Position numbers and translations under genes: made by a program. The notes beneath the pieces were generated by a model. That model had not been told where the DNA came from, did not search any database, and saw only the letters and a list, made by a program, of their open reading frames with translations. A stretch of DNA of 64,000 nucleotides, taken from positions 17,685,883 to 17,749,882 of the forward strand of contig CM043790.1 of assembly GCA_023974075.1 (NCBI GenBank), given 5' to 3'. The first letter of the stretch is position 1, and the number at the start of each line of letters is the position of its first letter. Source of the stretch: Chaenocephalus aceratus (taxonomy: Eukaryota; Chordata; Actinopteri; Perciformes; Channichthyidae). This document shows, one piece after another, positions 39,006-50,641 of this stretch.

Positions 39006-39823
39006 TCAGATTTCAGCTGACCCACAACCCCCCCCCTCTATCAGTCCTGTGTTGCCCCCCGCAAGCACTGACGAGGAGAAAGAGCCCGACATGTCCAAGA
39101 GATAAAACCTTATGAAGGGGCCTGGCGTCGACCAAGACGCCGCTGTGCATATATCCTCCACACTCACACCGTTGAATAAGGCTGTCGACGCAGCCACAGC
39201 CCGTGTGGAGTGCGCACGAACCCCCGTAGGGCAGGCTCTCCCTGCCTGTCCGTAGGCATGTGCAATGCACTCGCAGAGCCAGCCTGCCAGGCGTTTCTTG
39301 GATAGAGCTTTCCCGATCACCCCGCCCCCGAAGCACACGAACAGCTGTTCGGTGCGTCTAAGGGCAGCCGTGCGCTCCACATAACATGCTAGCGCACGCA
39401 CCGGGCAGAGGAGGTGCAGTTTAGCTTCCCTGGCCCCACCATGGGGGGGAAGACTAAAACCCCCTAACTGAATAGCCCTCGACCTGAACGCACTCCTTAG
39501 CTTTTGGGCACAAAGGAGGGGTTCGGTCTGAGTGTCGTGCCGCTCCGGTCACCCCGAATCAGTAAACAGCTCGGGTGCACCGACAGAGCAGTTAACTCGG
39601 ACACCCTTTTGGCTGACGTTAAGGCAAGAAGCAAAGCTGTTTTCCACGACAATGCTTTCAGAGAGGAGAGCTCCAGAGGCTCAAACGGCCCCGAGGCCAG
39701 AGCCTCGAGCACTAGGGGCAGGTCCCACTGTGGGGTGGAGGCGTGCACTACTGGGCGCAGCCTCCTGACCAAGCGGAAAACTCTGGGGAACAGCCGGGAA
39801 GCCAATACGGAAGTGCCACACAC
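39006..39823 (-). pseudogene. DIRS tyrosine recombinase, one frameshift
   Basis: The upstream half (39823-39497) reads LRPVVHASTPQWDLPLVLEA and ALTSAKRVSELTALSVHPSC, with the first catalytic Arg in SAKRVSEL. The downstream half (39401-39006) contains VRAHSTRAVAAS, giving the H-x-x-R pair, and FIRFYLLDMSG with the nucleophilic Tyr. The connecting sequence is readable in a shifted frame (RSAFRSRAIQLGGFSLPP), so a single indel near 39500 breaks an otherwise complete recombinase. Such enzymes integrate circular DIRS cDNA. Confidence 0.85.
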
Positions 39824-39829
39824 TGCAGT

Positions 39830-42800
39830 TCATATATTGGCCGATAGGCGATGGCTGCAGAAAGGAGCAATTTCCATAGATCCCCATGTTAAAATGCCCA
39901 ACTTTACAGCAGAAAAAAACATGTTTCTACCCCTGGCTCCATACATTTTTATTATCGATATAGTTAGATTCCACCTTCATGATTATGGATCTGTGAGTGA
40001 ATTGTTTTCTAACACGACCCTTTTATTTATATTAGGTCCTAAAGTGTTTGCATTAATTAGGGCGTGGTCACGTTGATGGACACGTACATGCCTCACTGTC
40101 AGCTAACAGCAACTTATCCACTCTGCTAGGCTACAACCATAGAGGCTACAACGTTAGTTAGTCATAGTACTGTACTTGACCCTTTAGCTTTAGCCGTGTT
40201 CGTGGTGATTGTGGGAATATTGTTACAAATACCAGACAATTAAGATGTCGTGCTGTGCGCTTGAATGTACTAATAGAACTTCCAAGAAGTCTACTCTCAG
40301 CTTTTTTCGGTGAGTAAAATTATAATATTATACATGTTAACCCCGTTAGCAGGTGTTTGTGTGCTTGTTAGCTTAGCTTGTTATGTAGCTTATTAGCCAG
40401 CTAAGGACGTAACCCTTTATACATGTGTATATATATATATACAGTTTAGTTTATGATTCAGCCTTGGGTAAGACTTGTATAGTCTATGGCTATGACGCCC
40501 ATAATGCTAAATGGGAGCAAATGTTAAAAGGGGACCCAATTATCCCAGTGGTGGCCGCCGGAGTCCGCCGCCGAAGCTAACCGGAGCCGTAGCTATCCCT
40601 TTGCGGCTCGGCGTTATAACTGGAGATCAAGGAATGCAGCGAAACGCGGAATTGGTTTGTCTGCAGCCTGCTATAGTATGAGCTAAAGAAATGATGTTGA
40701 ACAAGGCTTATTAAGCTGAACATCGCCACAATTGTTCTGCTATGTATCGGTACTTTTTTTATTTTCTTAACGTGTGAATACAAGCATTAAGAAAAACAAC
40801 AAATAGCTATTTATCTTGCATATTGTCTCGTTTGATTATGAATTTAACGTTTATATAGTGGAACTACACTGTTTTATCAAAACCAAAGTGCCACGCAGTA
40901 ACTTGGTAGGCATGTATTTCAGCAGGAAATGTGCAACCCAGATTACATTTACCAACACAGACTATATAGAAATATTTGTAAAAGTTGTTCATGCGTTATT
41001 AAGCGAAGATGGCATTAACCCTCCTGTTGTCTTTGGGTCGGTTTTCATGTATTTTTGAATAAAGGTTTCCTTTAGGTGATCCAGACAGGCTGGACCAGTG
41101 GGTGCTGAACTCGCCTGTGCAGTGAACACTTTGAGAGTCATCACTTCAGCACGGACTCATGGGTACAGATCCTTTAAAAAAATAAATAACTTGGTTCCAT
41201 TTGTGAGTGTAAATTGTTGTTACTAATGAAATACATGTTATACATCATACAATGCTAAATAATTGTTATGGCACAGCTTGCACATCAGTGATGAGTAATG
41301 TTCTTTTGATTAAAGGCCAAATTAAGATTTTGCCAGTTAAGTATAGAAACATAGAAATCTCTTCAATTTATGCAAAGACTCTTTATCATAGATAGAGAAT
41401 TGCCATTTCCCCCCCACATACTCTATGTTAAAAACAGATGAATTATATTACCTTTTTTTACATTATTTTAATAGCAACATTCATTCATCTGTTGTCATCT
41501 TATAACTTATTTATCTTAACAGCTATCACTGTAAAAAAAAAGAAAGATTTAATTTAATTTTACTATACAATATTTATCTTTACATTCTGTTCTTGCATAT
41601 GTCTTATTATATTTATGTGTATATAGATTTCTTCCTGCACTAATTTATTATTCTTAATTTAATTTTGAATTTCTTTTATTGTTTTATGTCTTATATAACT
41701 ATGTTGCATTGTTGGAGGAGCTCGGGACAGATGATTTTCATTGCCATTCCTACACTGTACCCTATGTGCTTATGACATAAATCCTTTGAATCTGAATCTT
41801 GGAAACACGTAATTGTTGAATGGATTAACTGCATAGTTAACATGTTGGCCCTCTATTGTCTTTTATTATGCACTCTTACATTTAAAACAACATTATTCAA
41901 AAGAAAGTTGAATATCTACAGACCTCAAAAAGTTATTTTATGTGTTTTTGTTTATTATTTTTATTAGGGAAGGAGATGCCTGAAAAACACTGCAGTGCCC
42001 ACCATTTTGTATTTCACCAATGGCAAAGAACAACAGCCTCGAAGGAGAAGCAGGGTGAGTAGCAATGACGAGGTCAGTGACACTCCTAGTTCGACTGTTA
42101 ATAGCAATGAGGAGGAGGTTGCAGATGAAGACCATGGTGGTGGTGAAAACAGTCTTGTTGCTGATCAGAGCAATATCATTATGATACAAGGCACACCTGA
42201 AGAAGCCTTTGTTGTTCCACATGTGGAGCGTAATGACATTCCAACAGTCAATGCTTGTGAGGAGGATGTTGGTTTGGGTAGCAGCAGCCAACACACAGAC
42301 TCCGCCTCTGTTCACTCTTACACTTGGGCTTTAAACTAAGACGGGTCATACTGAATAGTTTGTGCACACATTTCTAACATGTGATCTTTCTTTCATGTAG
42401 GACGCTTGAGGGAAGTTGCAACGCCTCGGCCAATGGGATGTCTTCTCCATGTGAAAGACATTGAAGGCATCATTTATAACTTGAGACCATTTTCCAAAAG
42501 TTATGACTTGAATTGGCTTAGGTAGTAATGGATTACATCGAACACGAATCAAGATCGTATAGAAAAAAAGGAAAGTGTAATCCTTAGTTACGAAAAGATG
42601 TAATCGGATTAGTTTTACTTTTTTTAATAATAGGGAAACTCAGGATTACAATCTTATTCAAAACCTAAAAAGAGCATATAGTGTTTGTTGTAAAATGATC
42701 AAATGGTATTTCTTCTCTGGAAGCCGTACTGTTCTGTAGGATAATACTTTAATTGTGAATCTATACACCTACTGCCTGAATCTGCTTTATGGTATTATAT

Positions 42801-43330
42801 TATACATTTAGGTAAAAAAAATCATATTAATATTTCTTCTCTCCTGTGTTTATTTGCATTGCATTTGATATTGAGGTAATCCAAAAGAAAAATAAAGTTA
42901 TCACGTTACATTACTTTTATATCTTGATACTCACATGAAGTTACTGGTTGTGTTTTTGGCAAGTAGCCCTCCCAACCCTGTACATAAGTTATATCATTTT
43001 AATTACTGATACAGGTGTTGCACATCTTTAATTTATTTTTATTTTTTTTATTTTGTAGGATTTCTACGGTCTTGGTCATGCTGACTCATATGACTCAAAT
43101 GACTCGTATGATCCGGATCTCTTCAATGATTGACTCAGAAGACTCCGAGTCCATAAAATGATCCGGATTTGCCATCTCTACACTGAACATGGGAATTTAC
43201 AATTCTGCCGTCCGTCCTATAGGTAAAGTAGGTTAATGTATTATATTAGTGAGGGAGAATTTGTCCGGGGCTAAAGAAAAAACATCCGGGGCAAAAGCCC
43301 CGGATGCCTACCCCAGGCGACGCCCCTGCT
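39830..43330. mobile_element. Mixed DNA-transposon debris with THAP exons inside DIRS
   Basis: DIRS homology stops near 39830 and resumes near 43330. Between them are THAP-domain exons (40245-42339), a retroposon-like tail TTTGAATCTGAATC (about 41800), a GTAATCC/GGATTACA-type hAT piece (42500-42620), a terminus ending TTTGCCATCTCTA (about 43180) and a hAT end GGCGACGCCCCTG (43317-43329; reverse complement CAGGGGCGTCGCC). Boundaries of each piece could not be resolved by eye. Confidence 0.55.
40245..42339 (+). pseudogene. THAP-domain gene fragment, three exons
   Basis: Exon 1 (40245-40309) MSCCALECTNRTSKKSTLSF, with the first zinc-binding Cys residues and donor CG|GTGAGT. Exon 2 from 41065 reads RFPLGDPDRLDQWVLN, then hits a stop, while CSEHFESHHFSTDSW (the C-x2-H of the finger) continues in another frame. 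Exon 3 (41968-42339) begins GRRCLKNTAVPTILYF, the AVPT box closing THAP domains, followed by an acidic tail. The order is right for a THAP finger of a P-like or THAP-type transposon; the frameshift in exon 2 makes it defective. No catalytic transposase core follows. Confidence 0.72.
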
Positions 43331-43592
43331 CCTGTCCCTCCACCTTGTTAGCACACAGCTGAGTTTCCATTCCCCAGAACATTGTGTTAATGGACAGGCC
43401 CTCAGCTGTGGGGCAGCAGCTATGAAGCTGTGATACTCTCTGGTGACCCGTTCCGCCGCAAAAACTCCCCGCGAAGGGAAGATTTGCCCATGGAGGGTTG
43501 ATACAGAAAGGGCCGATTATTTACTGAGGACCCTGAACGCACCGCCGCGCGCTCTTGTGTGAGCGCGGGCTCCACCCTAATGCTGTTCTCAC
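43331..43592 (-). mobile_element. DIRS internal segment with repeat unit
   Basis: DIRS-derived spacer that includes CCCTGAACGCACCGCCGCGC and CTCTTGTGTGAGCGCGGGCT, one unit of a degenerate array repeated at 45346, 49978 and 50203. It ends at the insertion site of the next element. Confidence 0.5.
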
Positions 43593-45280
43593 CATAGATA
43601 TATATAAACACTAGATGGCTCACACGCGCTGCTGGCCAATGGAGACCGACGTTGCCACTTGGCCGCCATCTTGCTACAGGCAGTGCTCTCATTCATAACA
43701 TTATGGTTTGCTATTTAAATAACCATAGCTTGCTCAATTTTCAACCGATTTTCAAACGGTTTGGTTTTTTATAAACATCAAAGATGTAGTTATGATACTG
43801 CATACTTATAATCATGGACTTTCATATGAAAATAACATTAATCAGATAAAGCAATAGCTATACACACACACAAGGTATTTATATTAAATATTTGCCGGTG
43901 TATATATTTCCATTTATTTTATTATATTGTCAATATTTAAAATAAATTATAAAATTAAAATAAATTTATATTTTATATATAAAAATCGGTCTCATGTTAC
44001 CACTCTGTAAACCAAGAGTTGTTAATTGAGCAATGCCTTAGCTTGAAGAACAGGGACACAACTAATGACAATAGCATATGTTGGTATATTATTTAGATAT
44101 TCACACCTTTATCAGAAGAACCAAACCAACATAAAATGTGCTCACAGACAGGCCAGTTCTGTCTAATTTATCACAATTATTTTTTACATGAGATCTTCAT
44201 ATCATCCTAGTTTTGTATTTAGTTTCTAGATTTGTAAACAAATCCAGAACCTTTGAAATATGTTATTGAAAAAAGACCAAGAATAATATAAACTGTACCA
44301 TATGTCCTTCTGTAGTCCATTTGTGGTTTGTCTTGACTCACCCCGGCTGATATATCACAAAATCCACTGTTTAAATTGTTCCCTATATTGCCCCTATGCC
44401 CCTGTAAGGTGTCCTTGGGTGTTATGAAAGGCGGCCCCCCAACATAAATGTATTATTATTATTATTAAGAAGAACAACTTGGTGTGGTGTGGAGGGGATG
44501 TAGGAAGCAGGAGCAGGTGGGGAGAGATGGGGCTTCAAGGTTCAAGGTTATTTGTTTTAAATGTGTCTTGCACACAATAAAATAAAATACAGTATACCAC
44601 AAAACCAATAAGACACACAGTGACACATGGCACACTAACAATCAATCATCGTCCAGCCTCAGCTTTGGTATTCTTTCACAACCATGTTATGGGTTTATTA
44701 GACTGAGCAAACATAAACATATGTGGTGATCCCACGGGTTCTTGTTTGCAGACAGCGGCGATTGGAGCATCCGTAGGCTGCACAAAAGTCCGGCATAGTC
44801 AGGTACTTCTGTAAACACAAAGCCAGCAAATTCCTGTATCATAATGCAAGATGTTTTTAACAAGCCAAACCACTTGGAAGAAATCATGTGTAACTTAAGT
44901 TATGTTGAAAAGAAAGAGCAGTTCTGCCTCTCCCACTGGTGTAAAGTTGCTGGGTGAACTTTGTAATACTAGGTCTCACTGACAGCCTCTTGTTATTAGC
45001 CAGCTAATAAATACAACCACATACACAAAGAAAAGCTGCAATTTCAACATGTCCAAGCATCCTGTATCATAGCCATGCTAATAATGTTTATAATAAACCA
45101 AACCGTTTGTAAATCAGTCAAGATTTCAGCGAGTTAAGAGTATTTTTGTGCAGATCACTCACCTTACAACAGCTACCATAACGCGAATCAGAGTAACTGT
45201 TGACTGTAGCAAGATGGCGGCCAGTCAGCTACGCTGGAAAATCTCCCATGAGCCATCTAGTGTTTATATATATATCTATG
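43593..45280. mobile_element. Inverted-repeat element, CATAGATATATA termini
   Basis: Left CATAGATATATATAAACACT then AGATGGCTCA, right TGAGCCATCTAGTGTTTATA then TATATATCTATG. Long inverted repeats continue with GGCCGCCATCTTGCTAC / GTAGCAAGATGGCGGCC. Duplication GTTCTCAC at 43585-43592 and 45281-45288. 1688 bp with no transposase; a LINE-like tail with (ATT)n sits at about 44375-44467. Confidence 0.85.
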
Positions 45281-45446
45281 GTTCTCACCACTACGGTAAA
45301 CAGCATTAATCGGAGTCTTTATAGGCGTAGTGTGTTTTACTAAGGTCCCTGAACGCACCGCCACGCGCTCTTGTGTGAGTGCGGGCTCCACCATAATGCA
45401 GCCTTTACCACTACGGGTAAACTGCATTGGAGTCTTTGCTCTGGGC
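45281..45446 (-). mobile_element. DIRS internal segment with repeat units
   Basis: Carries GCATTAATCGGAGTCTTTAT, AGGCGTAGTGTGTT and CCCTGAACGCACCGCCACGC. These blocks recur at 49490-49510 and 50200-50310. It ends with the CTCTGGGC copy of the hAT duplication. Confidence 0.5.
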
Positions 45447-46850
45447 CAGGGGTCTTCAACTAAAATTCAACGAGGTCCAGTTAGAGAAAATCTCCCCATG
45501 CAAAGGTCCGGAACATCAAAATGTCTAACTTGCTTCATGAATTACTGTGATATATATTGAAGTAGCTGTAGCTGTATCAACGTCTGCATGTAATCAACAA
45601 CTGACTGCCAATCAAATAAAGAAAGTACAAAAACAACAATATTTATTGCAAATTAACATTGCTTAAATACTGTGGATATGTGTAATGTTCCTCTCGCGCT
45701 GCATTTACAAATAAAATAGAGAAAATAAATAAAATAGCTTTTGAAAATATGTGCATCTTAAAAGTGCTTAATTTTAGATAAATCAAATAAAGTGAAGCAG
45801 TAGCTTGAGTTTCCCTTTTTCTTTGTTAACCGTTTCACATCATGACTTAACAGTTTCAGACGATTATTGAACAATATCAGTCTTTACACATCATAACAAT
45901 TGAACAGTTTTAAAGTTTCTCTTTCTTTCCCTCTTATATTGCAGTCCCTCACTCACTTTTTTTAAATTCAGTGTGAGAATTGAGCTGAAGCTTATTGTCC
46001 TGCCAGGAGTTTGTAAATCTGGGTTGACATGGAGTCAGGGCTATTCTCACACACATGCAGGTGCTCATTGATTACAGTGATGCAAACACAGGTATGGTGA
46101 AAAAAGAGAGAACTATTCGAAGCAGAAAAAAAACAGCGTAATATACCATCTGACAAAGGCCTGTGCTATAATGCTTCAATTAACTGGCTATTCTACTCGG
46201 ATCAATAGGAGACAGAGATGTTATAAATCAAGGGTTTTTATTATTATTTACAGCAGGGGTGGGAAACCTTTTTCCTTTACATTTTTACAACATCCTCCGA
46301 GGGCCGTACAAATGATTGAACTCAACCTCTGCTTAAAAAAACTAAAATCACAGCCCATTCATTTCGCCTTTCTTTCATGCTGTGCAAATAAAAAGCAACC
46401 TCTTAATCCAGATATCTCACCATGACTCACGCATGCATGCACGTGCACGGTGTGGCATGACCACCAACACAGAAAGATATGGACACAAGATGTGTGCAAA
46501 TGTATTTAGTATCCTATACATGTGAACATGATTTAAGTGAGGGGGGGACCTAACCTCCTCTAGGGGGGTCGCCCCCGGGAAGATTTATTTTTAAATATTG
46601 AAGTTAAAAGCATCAATCTGGTGCACTTTGAGAGCAACATGAAGAGATCTATGGATACATTTCTCAACACCCATATGAAACAGAACTGTAAGCATATTTT
46701 TCTTTTGGGATATTTTACAAATCACTCCCCTTTTAAACTCTATTCTTGTTATTTTTAACAACTTTTTTGTTACTGTCATATAGTATTTTATACCTGTTTT
46801 TCAATTAGTCTCATTAATAACTATATTGATCATATCAAGGTGTGCCTTAA

Positions 46851-47470
46851 GGCCCTGACACACCAAGCAGTCACCAGAGGACTAGCCGACGCTGAAGTCG
46901 GCTGTTGCCTGGCCGTGTTCTCCTGCGTTTTGGCCATGTGTCGCACGGGAACACACCGCACCGACTTCAGTGCGTGAGTGGCAATAACTCTCCTTACCAG
47001 CAGGCGGCGGTAGTGTGTATTCGTCATTCAAAAGAGGCAACAACCGGAAGACAGAGAAGAAGAAGAGTATCTTTTCTCCGTAATATCAGACAGAGCTGGC
47101 CTCTCCTGGATCAAGGTGATGAGCAGGTCTTCGTTTGCATCATTCCAGATCGCCATGATGAGATGAAAATGAATAGCAGTCTGTGTGTGCCTTCTTAAAT
47201 CGTTTGTTTACGTCCCTCACTTCCGCTTCGCTTCTCATGCACTGATTCACTAGCTGAACAGCCAATCAGAGTGATTATTTGGTCCGACTGCCAGACCCGA
47301 TGCATGGCCGATTCAACATGTTGAATCGGCCATGCATCGGGTCTGGCAGTCCAAATAAGGCGTGTCACGGTCGACGGTGCGGGACACACCAACCTGACTA
47401 CGGCGCCGCGAATGCCCGACAGCCTCTGACGGCCTCTGACTCCCAAAATCGGGTTGGTGTGTCAGGGCAT
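46851..47470. mobile_element. MITE with GCCCTGACACACCAA termini
   Basis: Left GGCCCTGACACACCAAGCAG, right GGTTGGTGTGTCAGGGCAT. TTAA lies directly outside both ends (46847-46850 and 47471-47474), suggesting a TTAA target. 620 bp, no transposase. A large palindrome sits in its right half. Confidence 0.85.
47286..47351. repeat. Perfect 66-bp palindrome
   Basis: 33-bp arms meet with no loop at CAACA|TGTTG (47318/47319). The arm starts GACTGCCAGACCCGATGCAT. Pairing continues outside after a 4-nt insertion on the left (TTATTTGG on both arms). Confidence 0.96.
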
Positions 47471-47773
47471 TTAACCTCACTGAGCTGAGGTTATTTGAGC
47501 CTCTCAGGAGAGAGCTCTCTTCCACCTGGTTGTAGAAAAGCTCTTTAAATTCGTTAGCATAGCTAGCTAACCAGATGCTAATAACAACAGATCGCCACTG
47601 TGCTTACAACTAAAGACACAGCCACGCAAACACTGCGGCATGTGTACGGCTCCTTATGGGTACTGCAATATTTTAAGGGCTGGAGTGGCGTTCCCTGTCA
47701 GCACTCCTTTCAGACGAGACATATACCGCGTGAAGACACGTTACGCTCGTGTTGTGTTCAAGGAACCTGTCCT

Positions 47774-49188
47774 ATGGAGTCAGATTTGGGTCAATATTCT
47801 AGCACGTAAAACAAGCTACTCACGAGCGGAAAATGTGCTTTTACACGCGCATAAAATGACCCTCGCGCGCAGATTAAACCCCCGCGAGCGGCTCTGCGTC
47901 CGCGAGCGGCTCTGTGCTCGCTCGTGAGAGTGACAGCCCTCTTGCTCGCTCGCATGAGTGTCAGCCTCGCGGAGTCTGTCTACGCGCGCGTGAAAAGTTT
48001 CTGGCACTTTGGGGCGGAGCCACTGGACTTTGATTGACAGCTGCAAGGAAACCCGGAGTTGCCAGGTTTGATAAATGCCTGAACTACCAAGAGCCGAGGA
48101 GTGAGAGCTGCAAGATCAGTTGGACGAGATTGAATGGTAAATATGTCCATAAAAAACTATGATATTCGTAAAGTGTACAGCTAATATATATATAAATTCA
48201 TTTGATATACAAAAATTACATTAATTCTAGGAGTGCAATACTTTTACAAACACTATAGTAATAATATGCATTCATTATGACAATATCATACTATTACTAT
48301 AGGAGTGTTCTATAGTGTGTTCAAAAAACAACTACAGAAACACTATATATTATACTATAGTAGTACTATTTAAAATAATATAGTCTTAATACGGAAACAC
48401 CAACAAACACACTATAGTAATAATATGCATTCACTATGCAATATCATGCTACAGAAACACTATATATTATACTATTTAAAATAATATAGGAATACTACAA
48501 AGATCTAGATACAGAGTATTACTATTGAAATATTATAGGGCTACTATAGCTAATAAAATGGCACTACAGAAAAAAACTATAGTAATACAATAGCTGCTGA
48601 AAAATACTACAAAACACTACAAACTTACTATAGGACACTATACAACTCTTATAGTATACTATAGTAATACTAGTTCATTTATAGTTCATTTCGTAAGGGA
48701 GATGCATACAGCAGACAGTATAGTAGCAGTTTTCGACAGATACAGCCCACTCAAAAATATATTGTTTTATATAAAATTAATTAATATATATATTAGCAGT
48801 ACACTTTACGAATATAATAGTTTTTTATGGACAACTTTACCATTCAATCTCGTCCAACTGATCTTGCAGCTCTCACTCCTCGGCTCTTGGTAGTTCAGGC
48901 ATTTATCAAACCTGGCAACTCCGGGCTTCCTTGCAGCTGTCAATCAAAGTCCAGTGGCTCGGCCCCAAAGTGCCAGAAACTTTTCCGCGTAGACAGACTC
49001 CGCGAGCGAGTGAGGCTGACACTCCCGCGAGGGAGCAAGAGGGCTGTCTCTCTCACGAGCGAGCGCATAGCCGCTCGCGGGGGTTTAATCTGCGCACAAG
49101 GGTCATTTCATGCGCGTGTAAAAGCACATTTCCCGCTCGTGAGTAGCTTGTTTTGCGAGCTAGAATATTGACCCAAATCTGACTCCAT
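47774..49188. mobile_element. Foldback element with 400-bp inverted repeats
   Basis: Starts ATGGAGTCAGATTTGGGTCA, ends TGACCCAAATCTGACTCCAT. Arms of about 415-430 bp (47774-48200 and about 48775-49188) pair with few mismatches. The loop is an AT-rich field of ACTATAGTAATA-like repeats. Flanked by CTGTCCT (47767-47773, 49190-49196), extendable to 8 bp with one mismatch. The matching uninterrupted site is at about 25313-25325. Long TIRs with a 7-9 bp duplication fit a Mutator-like or other foldback element; there is no ORF. Confidence 0.85.
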
Positions 49189-49490
49189 ACTGTCCTTGGC
49201 CAGGAAAAACAGGTACTCGCTTGTTTAATTATTTTTGCGGTCTAGATTTCTTCTTCTTTTTTGAAGTGAGAAGTTGTCCGTCAGTCGGACTGACGGAGGG
49301 ACTCCCCCCCCCCACCCCAAAACGAAAACTCTTCGGTTCTCCACAAATTACACAAGTCACCCAAATCAGCGTTAAAAAAGCGGGAGGCGCCGAAAAATCC
49401 CCTATTAATGTATTGATTATAACTCCGGGTCCGTATAGGTCGGCGTCTGGGTCCGGATCCGGACCGCGGTCCGCCTGTTGCCGACCCTTG

Positions 49491-50641
49491 CTCTAGGCGT
49501 AGTGTGTTCTCTGACAGCAATACGCCGGCCATAATGTCCCTGTACCCGCATAGCGCTCTCCTTTAGATAGCACTCCCTGCGGTTCATCCCTCTCTGCGCA
49601 TGCCCACTAGCCACCTCCTTTACAGGAGCTACAGCTGGGGCAGCGAATGGGGAATTTGTACGGTTAAGATTGTGTGTAGGCCGTGTAGCCCTTGTGGAAA
49701 CAAAAGACACTTAGATTTGGATACAGATCAACCTTATTCTTATTAGAAAACGTAGTGTTCTGTGCATTATACAGGGAGGAGGCGGGATTCGCCCCCTCGT
49801 CCCGGGCGGAGAGATTTTCTCCCCCCGCCAGCCAGATCCGTAAAGACGGAAAGCCCGTCCCCGTGAGTGCCGGCACGCCGGTTCCACGGGGTGGGCCAAA
49901 GAGGTGGAGGGCGCCGCGGGCACGGGATCTCCGTGCCGGCACCTCTCCCTTCGTCTCACCTCTCTACTGAGGTCTTTGAACGCACCGTGGCTCGCCCTCG
50001 GGGGAGGGGGGCCGCGCGCGCCGTCACAATGCCGTCTCTTTGAAACGGACATTATGGGGAAAAGTGGAATTGTGGAGAGAAATGACTCTTACTCTGGGAT
50101 AAATGCAATAGTCTTTACTGAATGCATTTTTCCCACACACACACACACCTCACTCCAGAACTAGAGTTTACAAACGTAAACCACCGTTCTCCTGCGGGGG
50201 TCCCTGAACGCACCGCGGCCACTCTCACGTATTAACGCTGTATTTCCCATTGCAACGGTGAAATGCATTAATCGGAGCCACTATACTAGGCAGCGGCAAG
50301 GTGTGTTTTCTGACAACAGCACGCCGGCAATAGCGTCTCTTGAACCCGCACAGTGCTTTGACAGCACTCGGTTTATTCCACTCACAGGCACACGCCCACC
50401 TGCTGGCTCCCTATACTGGGGTTTACAGCAGGGGCGGGGAGTGTAGGACAGTGTTTCTTCCTCTGGGAATGGGCGAGAAGCAGCTACGCTGCGACTAATC
50501 CTCATCCCGTGAGCAAGGAGATCGATCCAAAGAGCCCTTCCGTAAACACGGGGGCTCCCAGGAGATCAACACGATCCTCTTTGGAAAGTGCCACGCGGCG
50601 TGATATCCCAGGGACATCACACGGCGGGCAGCGGTGTCGAC
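49491..50641 (-). mobile_element. DIRS internal spacer with degenerate tandem units
   Basis: Recurrent blocks: TAGGCGTAGTGTGTTCTCTG and GACAGCAATACGCCGGCCAT near 49495-49535, again as GCAAGGTGTGTTTTCTGACA and ACAGCACGCCGGCAAT near 50296-50333. TTGAACGCACCGTGG near 49977 and CCTGAACGCACCGCGG near 50203. No RT or RNase H signature was found in any frame. Confidence 0.5.

Larger units (their letters stand above)
46254..49250 (+). mobile_element. Inner hAT, truncated at right
   Basis: Left end CAGGGGTGGGAAACCTTTTT. The body is collinear with the copy at 24460-25480 (ACATTTTTACAACATCCTCC, AACATCTAGAT-like spacing, AGGAAAAACAGGTACTCGCT). The right terminus is missing: homology to copy 1 stops after GCGGTCTAGATTTC near 49250. 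It is interrupted by the MITE at 46851 and the foldback element at 47774. No coding capacity. Confidence 0.78.
45447..49490 (+). mobile_element. Composite hAT inside DIRS
   Basis: Left CAGGGGTCTTCAACTAAAAT, right reverse complement CAAGGGTCGGCAACAGGCGG. Flanks CTCTGGGC (45439-45446) and CTCTAGGC (49491-49498) match at 7 of 8. The two termini match only partly, so they may come from two related families joined by recombination. Most of the interior is a second hAT (46254-49250) with further insertions. No transposase ORF. Confidence 0.7.

Noticed and set aside
47640..49171. Mirror-image arginine/serine-rich ORFs (QLSIKVQWL...)
   Set aside because: They are the two arms of the foldback transposon read on opposite strands; no independent coding evidence.
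45447..49490. Treating both ends as one perfect hAT
   Set aside because: The duplication matches at 7 of 8, but termini agree only over CA-GGGTC--CAAC, so it is reported as composite with lower confidence.
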